Shown: one piece after another, positions 1 through 7,146 of the stretch | How the letters are laid out: the number at the start of each line of letters is the position of its first letter | Position numbering within the stretch: position 1 is the stretch's first letter | Source of the DNA: JACJYC01 sp964558465 | GTDB taxonomy: Bacteria > Bacteroidota > Bacteroidia > Chitinophagales > Saprospiraceae | Assembly: GCA_964558465.1 (NCBI GenBank) | Contig: CAZLEF010000088.1 | Span: 1-29,727 of the forward strand | Reading direction: 5' to 3' | DNA: 29,727 nt | Notes under the pieces: model-generated | Told to the model about the DNA's origin: nothing | The model's input: the letters and a program-made list of their open reading frames with translations, nothing else | Database searches by the model: none | Position numbers and translations under genes: made by a program

Positions 1-116
1 AATCAACGCATCAACAAATCAACAAATCAACAATTTATTGGATTGATTGGATTGGCGGCTTCAAGTTTGCATTCTCAAATCAACAAATCAACGCATCAAC
101 AAATCAACAAATCAAC
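1..116. repeat. Two arrays of an 8-bp repeat (AAATCAAC) upstream of the CHAT gene
   Basis: Positions 1-31 and 77-116 are built from the octamer AAATCAAC with the variant GCATCAAC. The first array holds about four units and the second five; both contain the order GCATCAAC-AAATCAAC-AAATCAAC. Between them lies a second small repeat, ATTGGATTG, at about 36-55. The second array ends two bases before the ATG at 119, so it occupies the ribosome-binding region of the next gene, where no clear Shine-Dalgarno sequence is seen. The window starts inside the first array, so its full length is unknown. Confidence 0.85.
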
Positions 117-118
117 TC

Positions 119-3100
119 ATGAAACCCATCCTCCTCTTTGCCTTTGCAAACGACCCCGAAAATCCCTTGTCAGCACTGGATGCCGAACAAAAGCTGATCC
201 GGGAAAAATTGGCCGGCGCAGTAGAGGAAGGCCTTTGTGAAATCAAATTTATTGTCCCTGCCAATATCGACCTTATCCTCGACGCGTTCAAACATTATCC
301 CAACCAGATCGCCGTATTCCATTTTGCAGGGCATGCCGGCAGTTTCGAACTCTGCCTTCAGGCTGCAGACGGCAAAAAAGAGATTGCACATGCCGAAGGA
401 TTTGCAGAATTCCTGGGTTTGCAAAGGGGATTGCAACTGGTGTTCCTGAACGGTTGTTCCACCCAGGCCCAGGTGGAGGGTTTGCTGAGTGCGCAGGTCG
501 GCGCGATCATTGCAACTTCGCAGGCGATCAACGATGAGATCGCCACCGGTTTTTCAGGCCGGTTTTATCAAAGCCTGGGCGCCGGCGACGGCATTCAAAA
601 ATCTTTTCAGGAAGCGGCCGCAGCGATTAAAATGCGCAAAGGATCCGGCGCCAGCCAACGGGGTTTGTACTATCGGAGCCCAGCCGCCGCCGCGGACCGG
701 TTCCCCTGGGATTTTTATGTCGGCAAAGGAGCGGAAACAGCCCGGGAGTGGAACCTGCCGGGAGCGGCAGGGAACCCCTTGTTTGGCCTGCCGAAGCCAC
801 CGGTCAGGGACTTACCGCTCACGCCCTTCCGGTATTTGCACTGGTTTCAGTCGGAAGATGCTGAGGTATTTTACGGCCGGGATTATCAGATTCGGGAGCT
901 CTACGATAAGATCATGGCCCCCGATTCCCCCACTATCATCCACCTTTACGGCCGGTCGGGGGTCGGAAAGTCGTCATTGCTGGCCGCAGGCCTGGCGCCC
1001 CGGCTGGAGGCTGACCATCAGGTAATATATATCCGCCGCAACCAGGAAAAAGGTCTTGTCGCCTCACTGGAAGCGGCAACCGGTTTTTCGCTTCCGGAAG
1101 GCTGGAAAAAACAGGAAAACGCGCTCGGTCGTCCGCTTACGATCATCCTGGACCAGGCCGAAGAAGCCTTTACCCGGCCGGTCCTCCAACCGGGAGCGGC
1201 AGATGAACCGGACCAACTCATTGACCTGTTGGTCCTGTTGGACCTTTCCCGGCATCGCCCCAAAGGCAAACTCATTCTTTCTTACCGGAAGGAGTACCTG
1301 GCCGAGTTTGAAAATCGTTTTGCGCAGGCCCGCCTGGCGTACGGGAAATGTTTCATCGGCAACCTGCAGCGAAATGACATCCTGGCTGCGGTGACCGGAC
1401 TTACAAAAACCCCGCGGACCCGGGAGCGGTACGGCCTCCAGATCGAGGAAAGTTTGCCGGAAATGATCGCCGATGATCTGCTGGAAGACCGGGATTCGCC
1501 AATCGCCCCGGTTTTGCAGATCCTGCTTTCCAAAATGTGGGATTTGACACCGGCCCGGGATGGGAAACGGATGTTCAGAACAACTGCCTACCAATCATTA
1601 AAAAGGGAAGGATTGTTGCTGAATGATTTCCTTCATCAGAAAATCGAGGAGATCAAAACGTGGAATAAAGAGGCCGTCGTTTCAGGTTTGTTGCTGAATC
1701 TGCTGCTGTTTCATACCACCCCAAAAGGAACGGCAGCGCGCCGCAGCCTGACCGAAATCGGGGCGCGGTACCCCCAGCGGGCCAAATTTCTGCCGCAACT
1801 GATCGCCGAAGTCAAAAATCGCTACCTGCTGGTGGAAGTAGCCGCCGAAAACGGGACATTCGACCTCAGCCTGGCGCACGACACCCTGGCGCCAATCTTG
1901 CTGGAAATGGCCCAGATTTCCGATTTACCCGCCCAAAAAGCAGAACGCATCCTGGCCGGCAAAATGAGCGACTGGACGCCCGGGGATGTCGCCAATGCAT
2001 TGGACAATGCCCAGTTGAAGGCTGTTGAAGAAGGCGCCTGGGGAATGCGCGCCCTTTCGGAGGAAGAGCAAAAACTGGTGGAGGCCAGCCTTGAACGGCG
2101 GAAGAGAACCAAACGGACCAGAAGGCGGGTGATCGGGGCAGGCATTTTGATGATACTGGCTATTTTCGGCGCAAGCGTTTTCGCCTGGATACAAAAGGGT
2201 ATGGCGGAAACCAACGCCGAAAGGGCCGCCCAACAAGCCAGGTTGGCCACCGCCAACAGCCTTTCTGCCAATTCCTTGATTGAACAAGAGAATAACCCGA
2301 CAACCGCCTTCCGGTTGGCAGATTATGCGCTGGGTTACGATAGCCTCAGTCCTCGCGGTTACAGCGCTTTATTACAAGTCTTTTATTCAAAAAACTACTA
2401 TTTTGAGGGAGGTTGGCACAGCAGCCCTTTCATCCTGCGTCCTGCCCGTCATACCGACAGGCCGGCATACCGGGATGCGGAATACGTCATTTTCCCTTCA
2501 AGTCAAAAAGGCGACCCGGACAGCCTCAAGCAACAAGTAAAAACACAGATCGCTCAACTGCTTCAGGGAAGGAACTCCAGCTATTTTATAAAATACGACT
2601 GGGAAATGCAACTGGTAAAGGCCGTTTATTCCCCGCAAAAAAAATTCCTGTTGCTGGTTCTTTGGGCAGAAACGGACAGTTCCAGCCCTTTCGTTGAAGT
2701 TTGGGATTTGAAAAATAACCATTACAGGGCCAATTGGAAGGAACCTTATTATGATCAATACCTATCCGGCAACCAGGCGGACGAGGAACTGTTTTCACCG
2801 GCCAATTTCTCCTTCGACGACCGGTACCTGGCTATTCCGTCTGAAAATAAAATCCAGGTAGTTGATCTGAGGGCTCAAACGGACCCGATGCGGGTCGCCC
2901 CGGATAATTTTCAAATCGCGGGGTCCCCTTCAGAGGTGCTGGAGGTTTATTTTGGCCGGCAGGATTATTTACTCCATGCCCGGAATAACCGGGAAGAAAG
3001 GTTTACCTGGGACCCTCTACTCAATCCTGTACCGGTTTTTCCTTTTTCGAAACAGTCGGATGTCTTCACCGATGTTTCCGGGCGGTTCCTGATATCGCGC

Positions 3101-4177
3101 AAAACAACGGATGTCGAAATCCGGAATCTGGACAGCGGGGAAACACAAAAAGGGGTAATAACGCAAGATGGGAAAGTCCGGATAGAAGGGCAGGAAATGG
3201 CTTTGCTTCCCTTGCTGGACAAGGAATGGCACGGCGTCGCCCGGAATAAGGATTGGTTGCGGGATGTTTCGACTGGCGGACAGCGGGTCCTCTCGGCTGA
3301 ATCCGGCGGCAAAAACCAATACGGTACGCCATCTGCGCGAGTCCTGGATGCCCGTGGAGATACCCTGATCACCCTGAAAGGGCATGTAGGCCAGATCATT
3401 TCCGTCGATATTTCTCCGGACGGGCGTTTTTATCTAACCTCCGCCTGTTTGAATTCGGGCGACCCGGAAACCACCCTTTGGGACGCTGCCGGCAATGAGG
3501 TATTCACCCTGAAAGGTTTTGGCGGGAAAGCCGGCTTTTTGCCCGGCAGCAGGGCTTTTTACACCTATCTGATCGAATGTTGTGTGGAGTGCGATTATGC
3601 CAACGAATTCCATATCTGGCCGATCGACGCCCGGCAACTGATCCGGCAGGCCGACCAACAAGGCGTGGTTCACCTCGGCAAACCTGAACTGATCCAATTC
3701 GGGATAGACCACGCCTTCATCCCCCGGGCCGGTGCGGCGGCGAGCGATCCTGTCATTCCTGCAGCGGAAAAACAACCAAAACTGGGCCGGGTCACCGGCT
3801 CCGGGGTCAATCTGCGCGCTGCGCCCGAAGTAGCCGGCAAAAAGACCGGGCAACTGGAAAAAGGAATGCAGGTGGAAATCCTGGAAATCGCCCAACCAAC
3901 CGGCGACGCCAACACTTTTGTTTGCAAACGGCCAACCATTCTCACCCTGGAAGACGGCAGCCGTCAACCATTGGGCAACGGCAAGGCGGTCGTCCGGATT
4001 GAAGACCGGGAAAACGGGAACAAGATGCTGGTAGAGGCCGATGTGGACGGGAAAGTCCTGCGTGGAACGGTACCCGCCAGCGACCTCAGGCCGATGGCGG
4101 GCGTATCCTGGTACAAGGTTCGCAGCGGGAATTTAACCGGGTGGGTGTATGGGGATTTTTTGGAGGAAGTCGAATAG
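119..4177 (+). CDS. CHAT protease - nSTAND-type NTPase - transmembrane - propeller - SH3 protein
   Basis: A 1352-residue multidomain protein of the kind used in bacterial conflict or signalling systems. The N-terminus is a caspase-like CHAT domain: His72 in HFAGHAG and Cys113 in FLNGCST form the expected catalytic dyad. A STAND NTPase follows, with FYGRD at 251-255, Walker A GRSGVGKSS at 278-286 and Walker B IILDQAEEAF at about 342-351, closest to the nSTAND1 type. A basic stretch (about 660-670) leads into one transmembrane helix at about 671-690. A helical linker and a poorly conserved beta-propeller follow; one clear WD40-like unit begins LKGHVGQIISVDISPDGR near residue 1085. The C-terminus (about 1222-1352) is SH3-like (GSGVNLRAAP ... 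WYKVRSGNLTGWVYG). The start was set at ATG 119 because the 24 codons upstream are only octamer repeat. Inference: ligand sensing by the C-terminal part triggers STAND oligomerisation and CHAT proteolysis. The substrate is unknown and no partner gene is visible. Confidence 0.9.
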   Translation: MKPILLFAFANDPENPLSALDAEQKLIREKLAGAVEEGLCEIKFIVPANIDLILDAFKHYPNQIAVFHFAGHAGSFELCLQAADGKKEIAHAEGFAEFLGLQRGLQLVFLNGCSTQAQVEGLLSAQVGAIIATSQAINDEIATGFSGRFYQSLGAGDGIQKSFQEAAAAIKMRKGSGASQRGLYYRSPAAAADRFPWDFYVGKGAETAREWNLPGAAGNPLFGLPKPPVRDLPLTPFRYLHWFQSEDAEVFYGRDYQIRELYDKIMAPDSPTIIHLYGRSGVGKSSLLAAGLAPRLEADHQVIYIRRNQEKGLVASLEAATGFSLPEGWKKQENALGRPLTIILDQAEEAFTRPVLQPGAADEPDQLIDLLVLLDLSRHRPKGKLILSYRKEYLAEFENRFAQARLAYGKCFIGNLQRNDILAAVTGLTKTPRTRERYGLQIEESLPEMIADDLLEDRDSPIAPVLQILLSKMWDLTPARDGKRMFRTTAYQSLKREGLLLNDFLHQKIEEIKTWNKEAVVSGLLLNLLLFHTTPKGTAARRSLTEIGARYPQRAKFLPQLIAEVKNRYLLVEVAAENGTFDLSLAHDTLAPILLEMAQISDLPAQKAERILAGKMSDWTPGDVANALDNAQLKAVEEGAWGMRALSEEEQKLVEASLERRKRTKRTRRRVIGAGILMILAIFGASVFAWIQKGMAETNAERAAQQARLATANSLSANSLIEQENNPTTAFRLADYALGYDSLSPRGYSALLQVFYSKNYYFEGGWHSSPFILRPARHTDRPAYRDAEYVIFPSSQKGDPDSLKQQVKTQIAQLLQGRNSSYFIKYDWEMQLVKAVYSPQKKFLLLVLWAETDSSSPFVEVWDLKNNHYRANWKEPYYDQYLSGNQADEELFSPANFSFDDRYLAIPSENKIQVVDLRAQTDPMRVAPDNFQIAGSPSEVLEVYFGRQDYLLHARNNREERFTWDPLLNPVPVFPFSKQSDVFTDVSGRFLISRKTTDVEIRNLDSGETQKGVITQDGKVRIEGQEMALLPLLDKEWHGVARNKDWLRDVSTGGQRVLSAESGGKNQYGTPSARVLDARGDTLITLKGHVGQIISVDISPDGRFYLTSACLNSGDPETTLWDAAGNEVFTLKGFGGKAGFLPGSRAFYTYLIECCVECDYANEFHIWPIDARQLIRQADQQGVVHLGKPELIQFGIDHAFIPRAGAAASDPVIPAAEKQPKLGRVTGSGVNLRAAPEVAGKKTGQLEKGMQVEILEIAQPTGDANTFVCKRPTILTLEDGSRQPLGNGKAVVRIEDRENGNKMLVEADVDGKVLRGTVPASDLRPMAGVSWYKVRSGNLTGWVYGDFLEEVE

Positions 4178-4194
4178 CGGTAGAAATGTGAAAT

Positions 4195-4229
4195 GCAAAA
4201 TGCAAAATGCAAAATGTAAAATGTAAAAT
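4195..4229. repeat. Tandem heptamer G(C/T)AAAAT, five copies
   Basis: Three copies of GCAAAAT are followed by two of GTAAAAT in perfect tandem, just after the stop of the CHAT gene. A GAAAT fragment precedes them. The unit length is seven bases, like the CCGTNNN array that begins 17 bases further on. Confidence 0.85.
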
Positions 4230-4245
4230 TGGCAGCCATCATTAA

Positions 4246-4294
4246 CCGTCCACCGTCTACCGTAAGCCGTCTACCGTAAGCCGTCTACCGTCCA
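4246..4294. repeat. Heptamer array CCGTNNN (CCGTCTA/CCGTAAG/CCGTCCA), seven units
   Basis: Seven consecutive 7-bp units read CCGTCCA, CCGTCTA, CCGTAAG, CCGTCTA, CCGTAAG, CCGTCTA, CCGTCCA. The array is followed by CTGCC-TATC-GGCAG, which can fold as a small hairpin. It overlaps the 3' end of the decarboxylase gene on the minus strand: the stop codon at 4257-4259 is itself part of a repeat unit. The same units recur at 9757-9840. Confidence 0.9.
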
Positions 4295-5711
4295 CCCTGC
4301 CTATCGGCAGGCAGGCGTCCACCATCCCCAACGCCAGATCCACCTCCGCCAAATGCGTCCTGAAGCTCATCACCGCGCAGCGGATCCACAATTCCCCCCG
4401 GATCTGGGTAGACGAGAAAAATACCCTGCCATCGACGTGCAGGGCGGCCAAAAGCCGTTGGTTGAAGGCATTGGCATCCGCCCCCGGATAACGGAAGAGG
4501 GTGACGGACAACTCCGGCGCAGGCCCCGTTTCAAACCCCATTTTCCGGATCTCCTCGTGAAAATACCGGCACAACAGGATCTTCTCCCGCAAATTGGCCC
4601 TGAATACGTCCGTCCCGTGCAGGTGCAGGGGCAGCCACATGCGCAGCCCGCGGAAATGTTTGGATAGTTCCGGGCCGCAGTCTGCCGGACTGATCTCGTC
4701 CAGGCCGTAGGCATCCTGCATATAGGCAGCTTTGTACGCGTTGGAAGCGATCAGTTTTTTGGCGTCTTTTAGCAACACCACCCCCGAACCGTACGGGAGG
4801 AACATCCCTTTATGTGGGTCCATGACCAGGGAATCCGCCCGTTCCAGCCCCTCAAACCGGGGTTTTAATTCATCCAGCAAAATGAAAAAGCCGCCGTACG
4901 CCGCGTCGACATGAAACCAGGCCTCATAACGGTCGCAGAGATCGGCAATGGCCGCAAGCGGGTCGATCGCCCCGGTATCCGTGGTCCCTGCGGAGGCGAT
5001 CACCAGGAACGGAAGGAGGCCTGCTTCCCGGTCTTGCGCCAGGGCTTTTTCCAGCGCGCCGGCATCCATCCGGAAATACGCGTCCATGGGGATCTCCCGC
5101 TGGACGGCTTCGTGCAGCCCGGTCATGTGCAGGGCCTTGTGCAGGCAGTGGTGCACGTGTCCGGTGAAATAGACGACGGCCTGCCGGACGTTGGTGGAAT
5201 CAACCTGACGGGCATCCCGGGCGGCCTGAATGGCGACCAGGTTGGCGATGGACCCACCGGAGGTCAGGTTGCCGTGGGCCGTGGCCGGGTAACCCACCAG
5301 CGAACAAAGCCACCGGATCATCTGGTTTTCGATCAGTACGGCGCCGGGGCTGGCGTAAAAGATGCCGGCATAACGGTTGGTAGCGGCCGCAAGCAGGTCG
5401 CCGACAGCGCTTGCCCAAACTCCGCCGCCGGGAATATACCCCAGGTGCCGGCCGGATGCGGGGTTGATGCCGGCGTGGTTGACCTCATCCCGCAGCAGCG
5501 CCAACAAATCCTCAAAGGGTTTCCCGTCGTCGGTCACCTCCAGCGACTGCAATTTCGGGCAACCCGCCTGGATATATCCGGGTTTATCCGGCAGGGAATC
5601 GATGAATTGGGAAATATAGGCCGTGGTTTGGGCGGTGATGGCGTCGCGCAGTTGCGGCTCGGGGTCCAGCCGGCGGGCGGTTTTTTCCAGTTCAGCGAGT
5701 TGGTTGAGCAT
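4257..5711 (-). CDS. PLP-dependent group II amino-acid decarboxylase
   Basis: A 484-residue pyridoxal-phosphate enzyme of the aromatic-L-amino-acid/glutamate/tyrosine decarboxylase fold, which removes CO2 from an amino acid to give an amine. The PLP Schiff-base lysine is K301 in MDPHKGMFLPYGSG. D269 in FHVDAAYGG should bind the pyridine nitrogen, and a His in GHVHHCLHKA (about 188) fits the ring-stacking residue. TSGGSIANLVA (about 150-160) is the phosphate-binding turn. The substrate cannot be read from the sequence. The start was placed at ATG 5711 (MLNQLAELEK); an upstream in-frame extension reads through hairpin sequence and is unlikely. The last ~18 residues, beginning around CLPIGRVDG, are encoded by the heptamer array, so the original stop was probably lost or displaced. 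It converges on the CHAT gene and has no operon partner. Confidence 0.92.
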   Translation of the reverse strand: MLNQLAELEKTARRLDPEPQLRDAITAQTTAYISQFIDSLPDKPGYIQAGCPKLQSLEVTDDGKPFEDLLALLRDEVNHAGINPASGRHLGYIPGGGVWASAVGDLLAAATNRYAGIFYASPGAVLIENQMIRWLCSLVGYPATAHGNLTSGGSIANLVAIQAARDARQVDSTNVRQAVVYFTGHVHHCLHKALHMTGLHEAVQREIPMDAYFRMDAGALEKALAQDREAGLLPFLVIASAGTTDTGAIDPLAAIADLCDRYEAWFHVDAAYGGFFILLDELKPRFEGLERADSLVMDPHKGMFLPYGSGVVLLKDAKKLIASNAYKAAYMQDAYGLDEISPADCGPELSKHFRGLRMWLPLHLHGTDVFRANLREKILLCRYFHEEIRKMGFETGPAPELSVTLFRYPGADANAFNQRLLAALHVDGRVFFSSTQIRGELWIRCAVMSFRTHLAEVDLALGMVDACLPIGRVDGRRLTVDGLR

Positions 5712-5938
5712 AAATGTTTTTTTTAACACTACCTGTCCCGCAAGGCGGGAAAAGAAACACAAAAGGGGGATTTTTCTATCGGGATATTCATCCGGCTTTC
5801 AGGTCCATCCGTATCCCGGTATGGCTGCGGTCCTACGGACCGACATCTTTGTACCCCGAAGCAGGTTGGAAAAAGTTATCAAAATCCATTATCACATCAC
5901 TTCAGGTAAATTTCTTCCAAACTTTGATCCTTATCGAT

Positions 5939-6021
5939 GCGTCCGGCAAAAGATACCGGACCTACGGCCCGGAAGTCCTGACGATAGGGCGGAGTTACAA
6001 AGATTCCGGACCGCTGGTCCG
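5939..6021 (+). repeat. Dispersed palindromic element, copy 1
   Basis: This segment matches the reverse complement of 23291-23376 over its whole length. A 20-bp identical block lies at 5956-5975, and further identical blocks include CCGGCAAAAGAT, GTTACAAAGAT and CGGACCGCTGG. Each copy contains two short palindromes of the form GG(A/G)CC-NNN-GG(T/C)CC (here at 5958-5970 and 6008-6020), each next to an ATCTTT-like stretch. Both strands stay open in places, which explains the spurious ORFs here. Confidence 0.85.
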
Positions 6022-6181
6022 AATGATCCACATTTTTGAGGCACTTCAATATCTTGGACCTCATTTGATCTTTTCCCCGATCTTTTTCCTAATCTTTCCG
6101 CTTCATCCATCCTTTATGTCCGGCGCAACCGCTGCAAATAACAGGGCCCATACGACATCCCGTCACAAAATTCCCCAAAAA

Positions 6182-6212
6182 CTTGCCCGTTTCAGAGATT
6201 CAACTATCTTTG
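6182..6212 (+). promoter_or_regulatory. Bacteroidota-type promoter for the sdhCAB operon
   Basis: CTTG at 6182-6185 and TATCTTTG at 6205-6212 are separated by exactly 19 bases, matching the Bacteroidota TTTG-N19-TAnnTTTG promoter with one mismatch. Transcription would start near 6219, leaving a leader of about 120 bases before sdhC. Confidence 0.65.
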
Positions 6213-6241
6213 CACAGAAGGTTTTCCAACATCTGTTTTAC

Positions 6242-6277
6242 GCCCGGGGATTGCCTGCAAACAGGCGCTCTGCGGGC
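6242..6277 (+). promoter_or_regulatory. Nested hairpin in the sdhC leader
   Basis: An outer stem GCCCG (6242-6246)/CGGGC (6273-6277) encloses a complete inner hairpin, GCCTG (6253-6257)-CAAA-CAGGC (6262-6266). A further small stem (CGGC/GCCG) lies closer to the start codon. It does not match any riboswitch class I recognise; a regulatory role is only a possibility. Confidence 0.35.
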
Positions 6278-6339
6278 TTGTTAAAATGCGCTTTCAATAA
6301 CAACGGCAAACTGCCGGCAGACCATATACCGCCCATATC

Positions 6340-7146
6340 ATGCAGGAAGCGAAATTAACGAGCGCCATTCAACGATTCGGACAAACCGCCCGGCGGGATG
6401 CCTGGTGGGCAAGGCCCCTCGTTGTTCTCATCGTCCTTACGGCCTTTGTGATCTACGCCACCTGGGCTGCGCTCCAGGGAAATTATTATGCCCACGGCCC
6501 GTACCTGTCGCCGTTGTATTCGCCGGAATTGTTCGGCGATTCGCCGCATAGCTGGTTCGGTCCCAAACCGGGCTGGTTCCCGTCTTTCCTGCCCTGGTCG
6601 CCGGCCATCCTCATCCTCTGGGCGCCGGGCCTGTTCCGGGTCACCTGCTACTATTACCGGGGCGCTTATTACCGGTCCTTTTTTGCCGACCCGCCGGCCT
6701 GCGCGGTTTCCGAATCCCGGAAACGCTACAGCGGAGAGCGGTCATTTCCGCTGATCCTCCAGAACATCCACCGCTATTTCATGTATATCGCGCTGGTTTT
6801 CCTGCTCATTTTATCGTACGACGTCTGGACCGCCCTGTGGTTCACCGACCCCGAAACCGGTGAAAAAACATTCGGCATCGGCGTGGGCACCCTGGTGCTG
6901 GCCACTAACGTGTTCCTTCTGGGCGGGTACACCCTCGGATGCCATTCCCTGCGGCACGCGGTCGGCGGGATCAGGGATATCCTTTCGGGTTCGCCCGTGC
7001 GGCGCCGGATGTACGCCTGCGTTTCCTGCCTTAACCGGCGGCATATGATCTGGGCCTGGATGAGCCTGGTCTGGGTCGCCTTTTCGGATATTTACGTCCG
7101 GCTTTGCGCCATGGGCGTCTGGACGGACTGGAAAATTTTGTTATGA
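6340..7146 (+). CDS. sdhC: Succinate dehydrogenase membrane anchor (Sdh1-like, 268 aa)
   Basis: The integral-membrane subunit of complex II, passing electrons from the SdhAB head to quinone. About five hydrophobic segments are visible (near residues 27-45, 86-103, 143-163, 178-198 and 236-256). Identification rests on its place directly before sdhA and sdhB and on the single long anchor, as in the mycobacterial Sdh1 operon (anchor-flavoprotein-iron-sulfur order). It is longer than the usual ~220-aa Bacteroidota cytochrome b subunit. Cys and His residues lie in or next to the membrane segments: C103, H144, C201-H202, H206, C227, C230 and H235. These could bind haem or, as described for mycobacterial Sdh1, a membrane-embedded Rieske-type [2Fe-2S] cluster; the sequence alone does not decide. 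The TGA overlaps the sdhA start by four bases (ATGA), implying translational coupling. Confidence 0.88.
   Translation: MQEAKLTSAIQRFGQTARRDAWWARPLVVLIVLTAFVIYATWAALQGNYYAHGPYLSPLYSPELFGDSPHSWFGPKPGWFPSFLPWSPAILILWAPGLFRVTCYYYRGAYYRSFFADPPACAVSESRKRYSGERSFPLILQNIHRYFMYIALVFLLILSYDVWTALWFTDPETGEKTFGIGVGTLVLATNVFLLGGYTLGCHSLRHAVGGIRDILSGSPVRRRMYACVSCLNRRHMIWAWMSLVWVAFSDIYVRLCAMGVWTDWKILL

Larger units (their letters stand above)
5712..6339. other. Gene-free stretch between the decarboxylase and sdhC
   Basis: About 630 bases without a convincing gene. It holds a small hairpin (TCCCGC-AAG-GCGGGA, 5736-5750), a palindrome GGTCC-TAC-GGACC followed by ATCTTTGTA (5829-5853), a longer dispersed element (5939-6021), and the sdh promoter and leader. 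An open frame of 214 codons crosses it on the plus strand, but it consists of these repeats and lacks any recognisable domain. Confidence 0.75.

Noticed and set aside
5714..6358. 214-codon open frame before sdhC
   Set aside because: Made of dispersed palindromic repeats and the sdh promoter/leader; the repeat at 23291-23376 translates to a similar peptide because it is the same DNA repeat.
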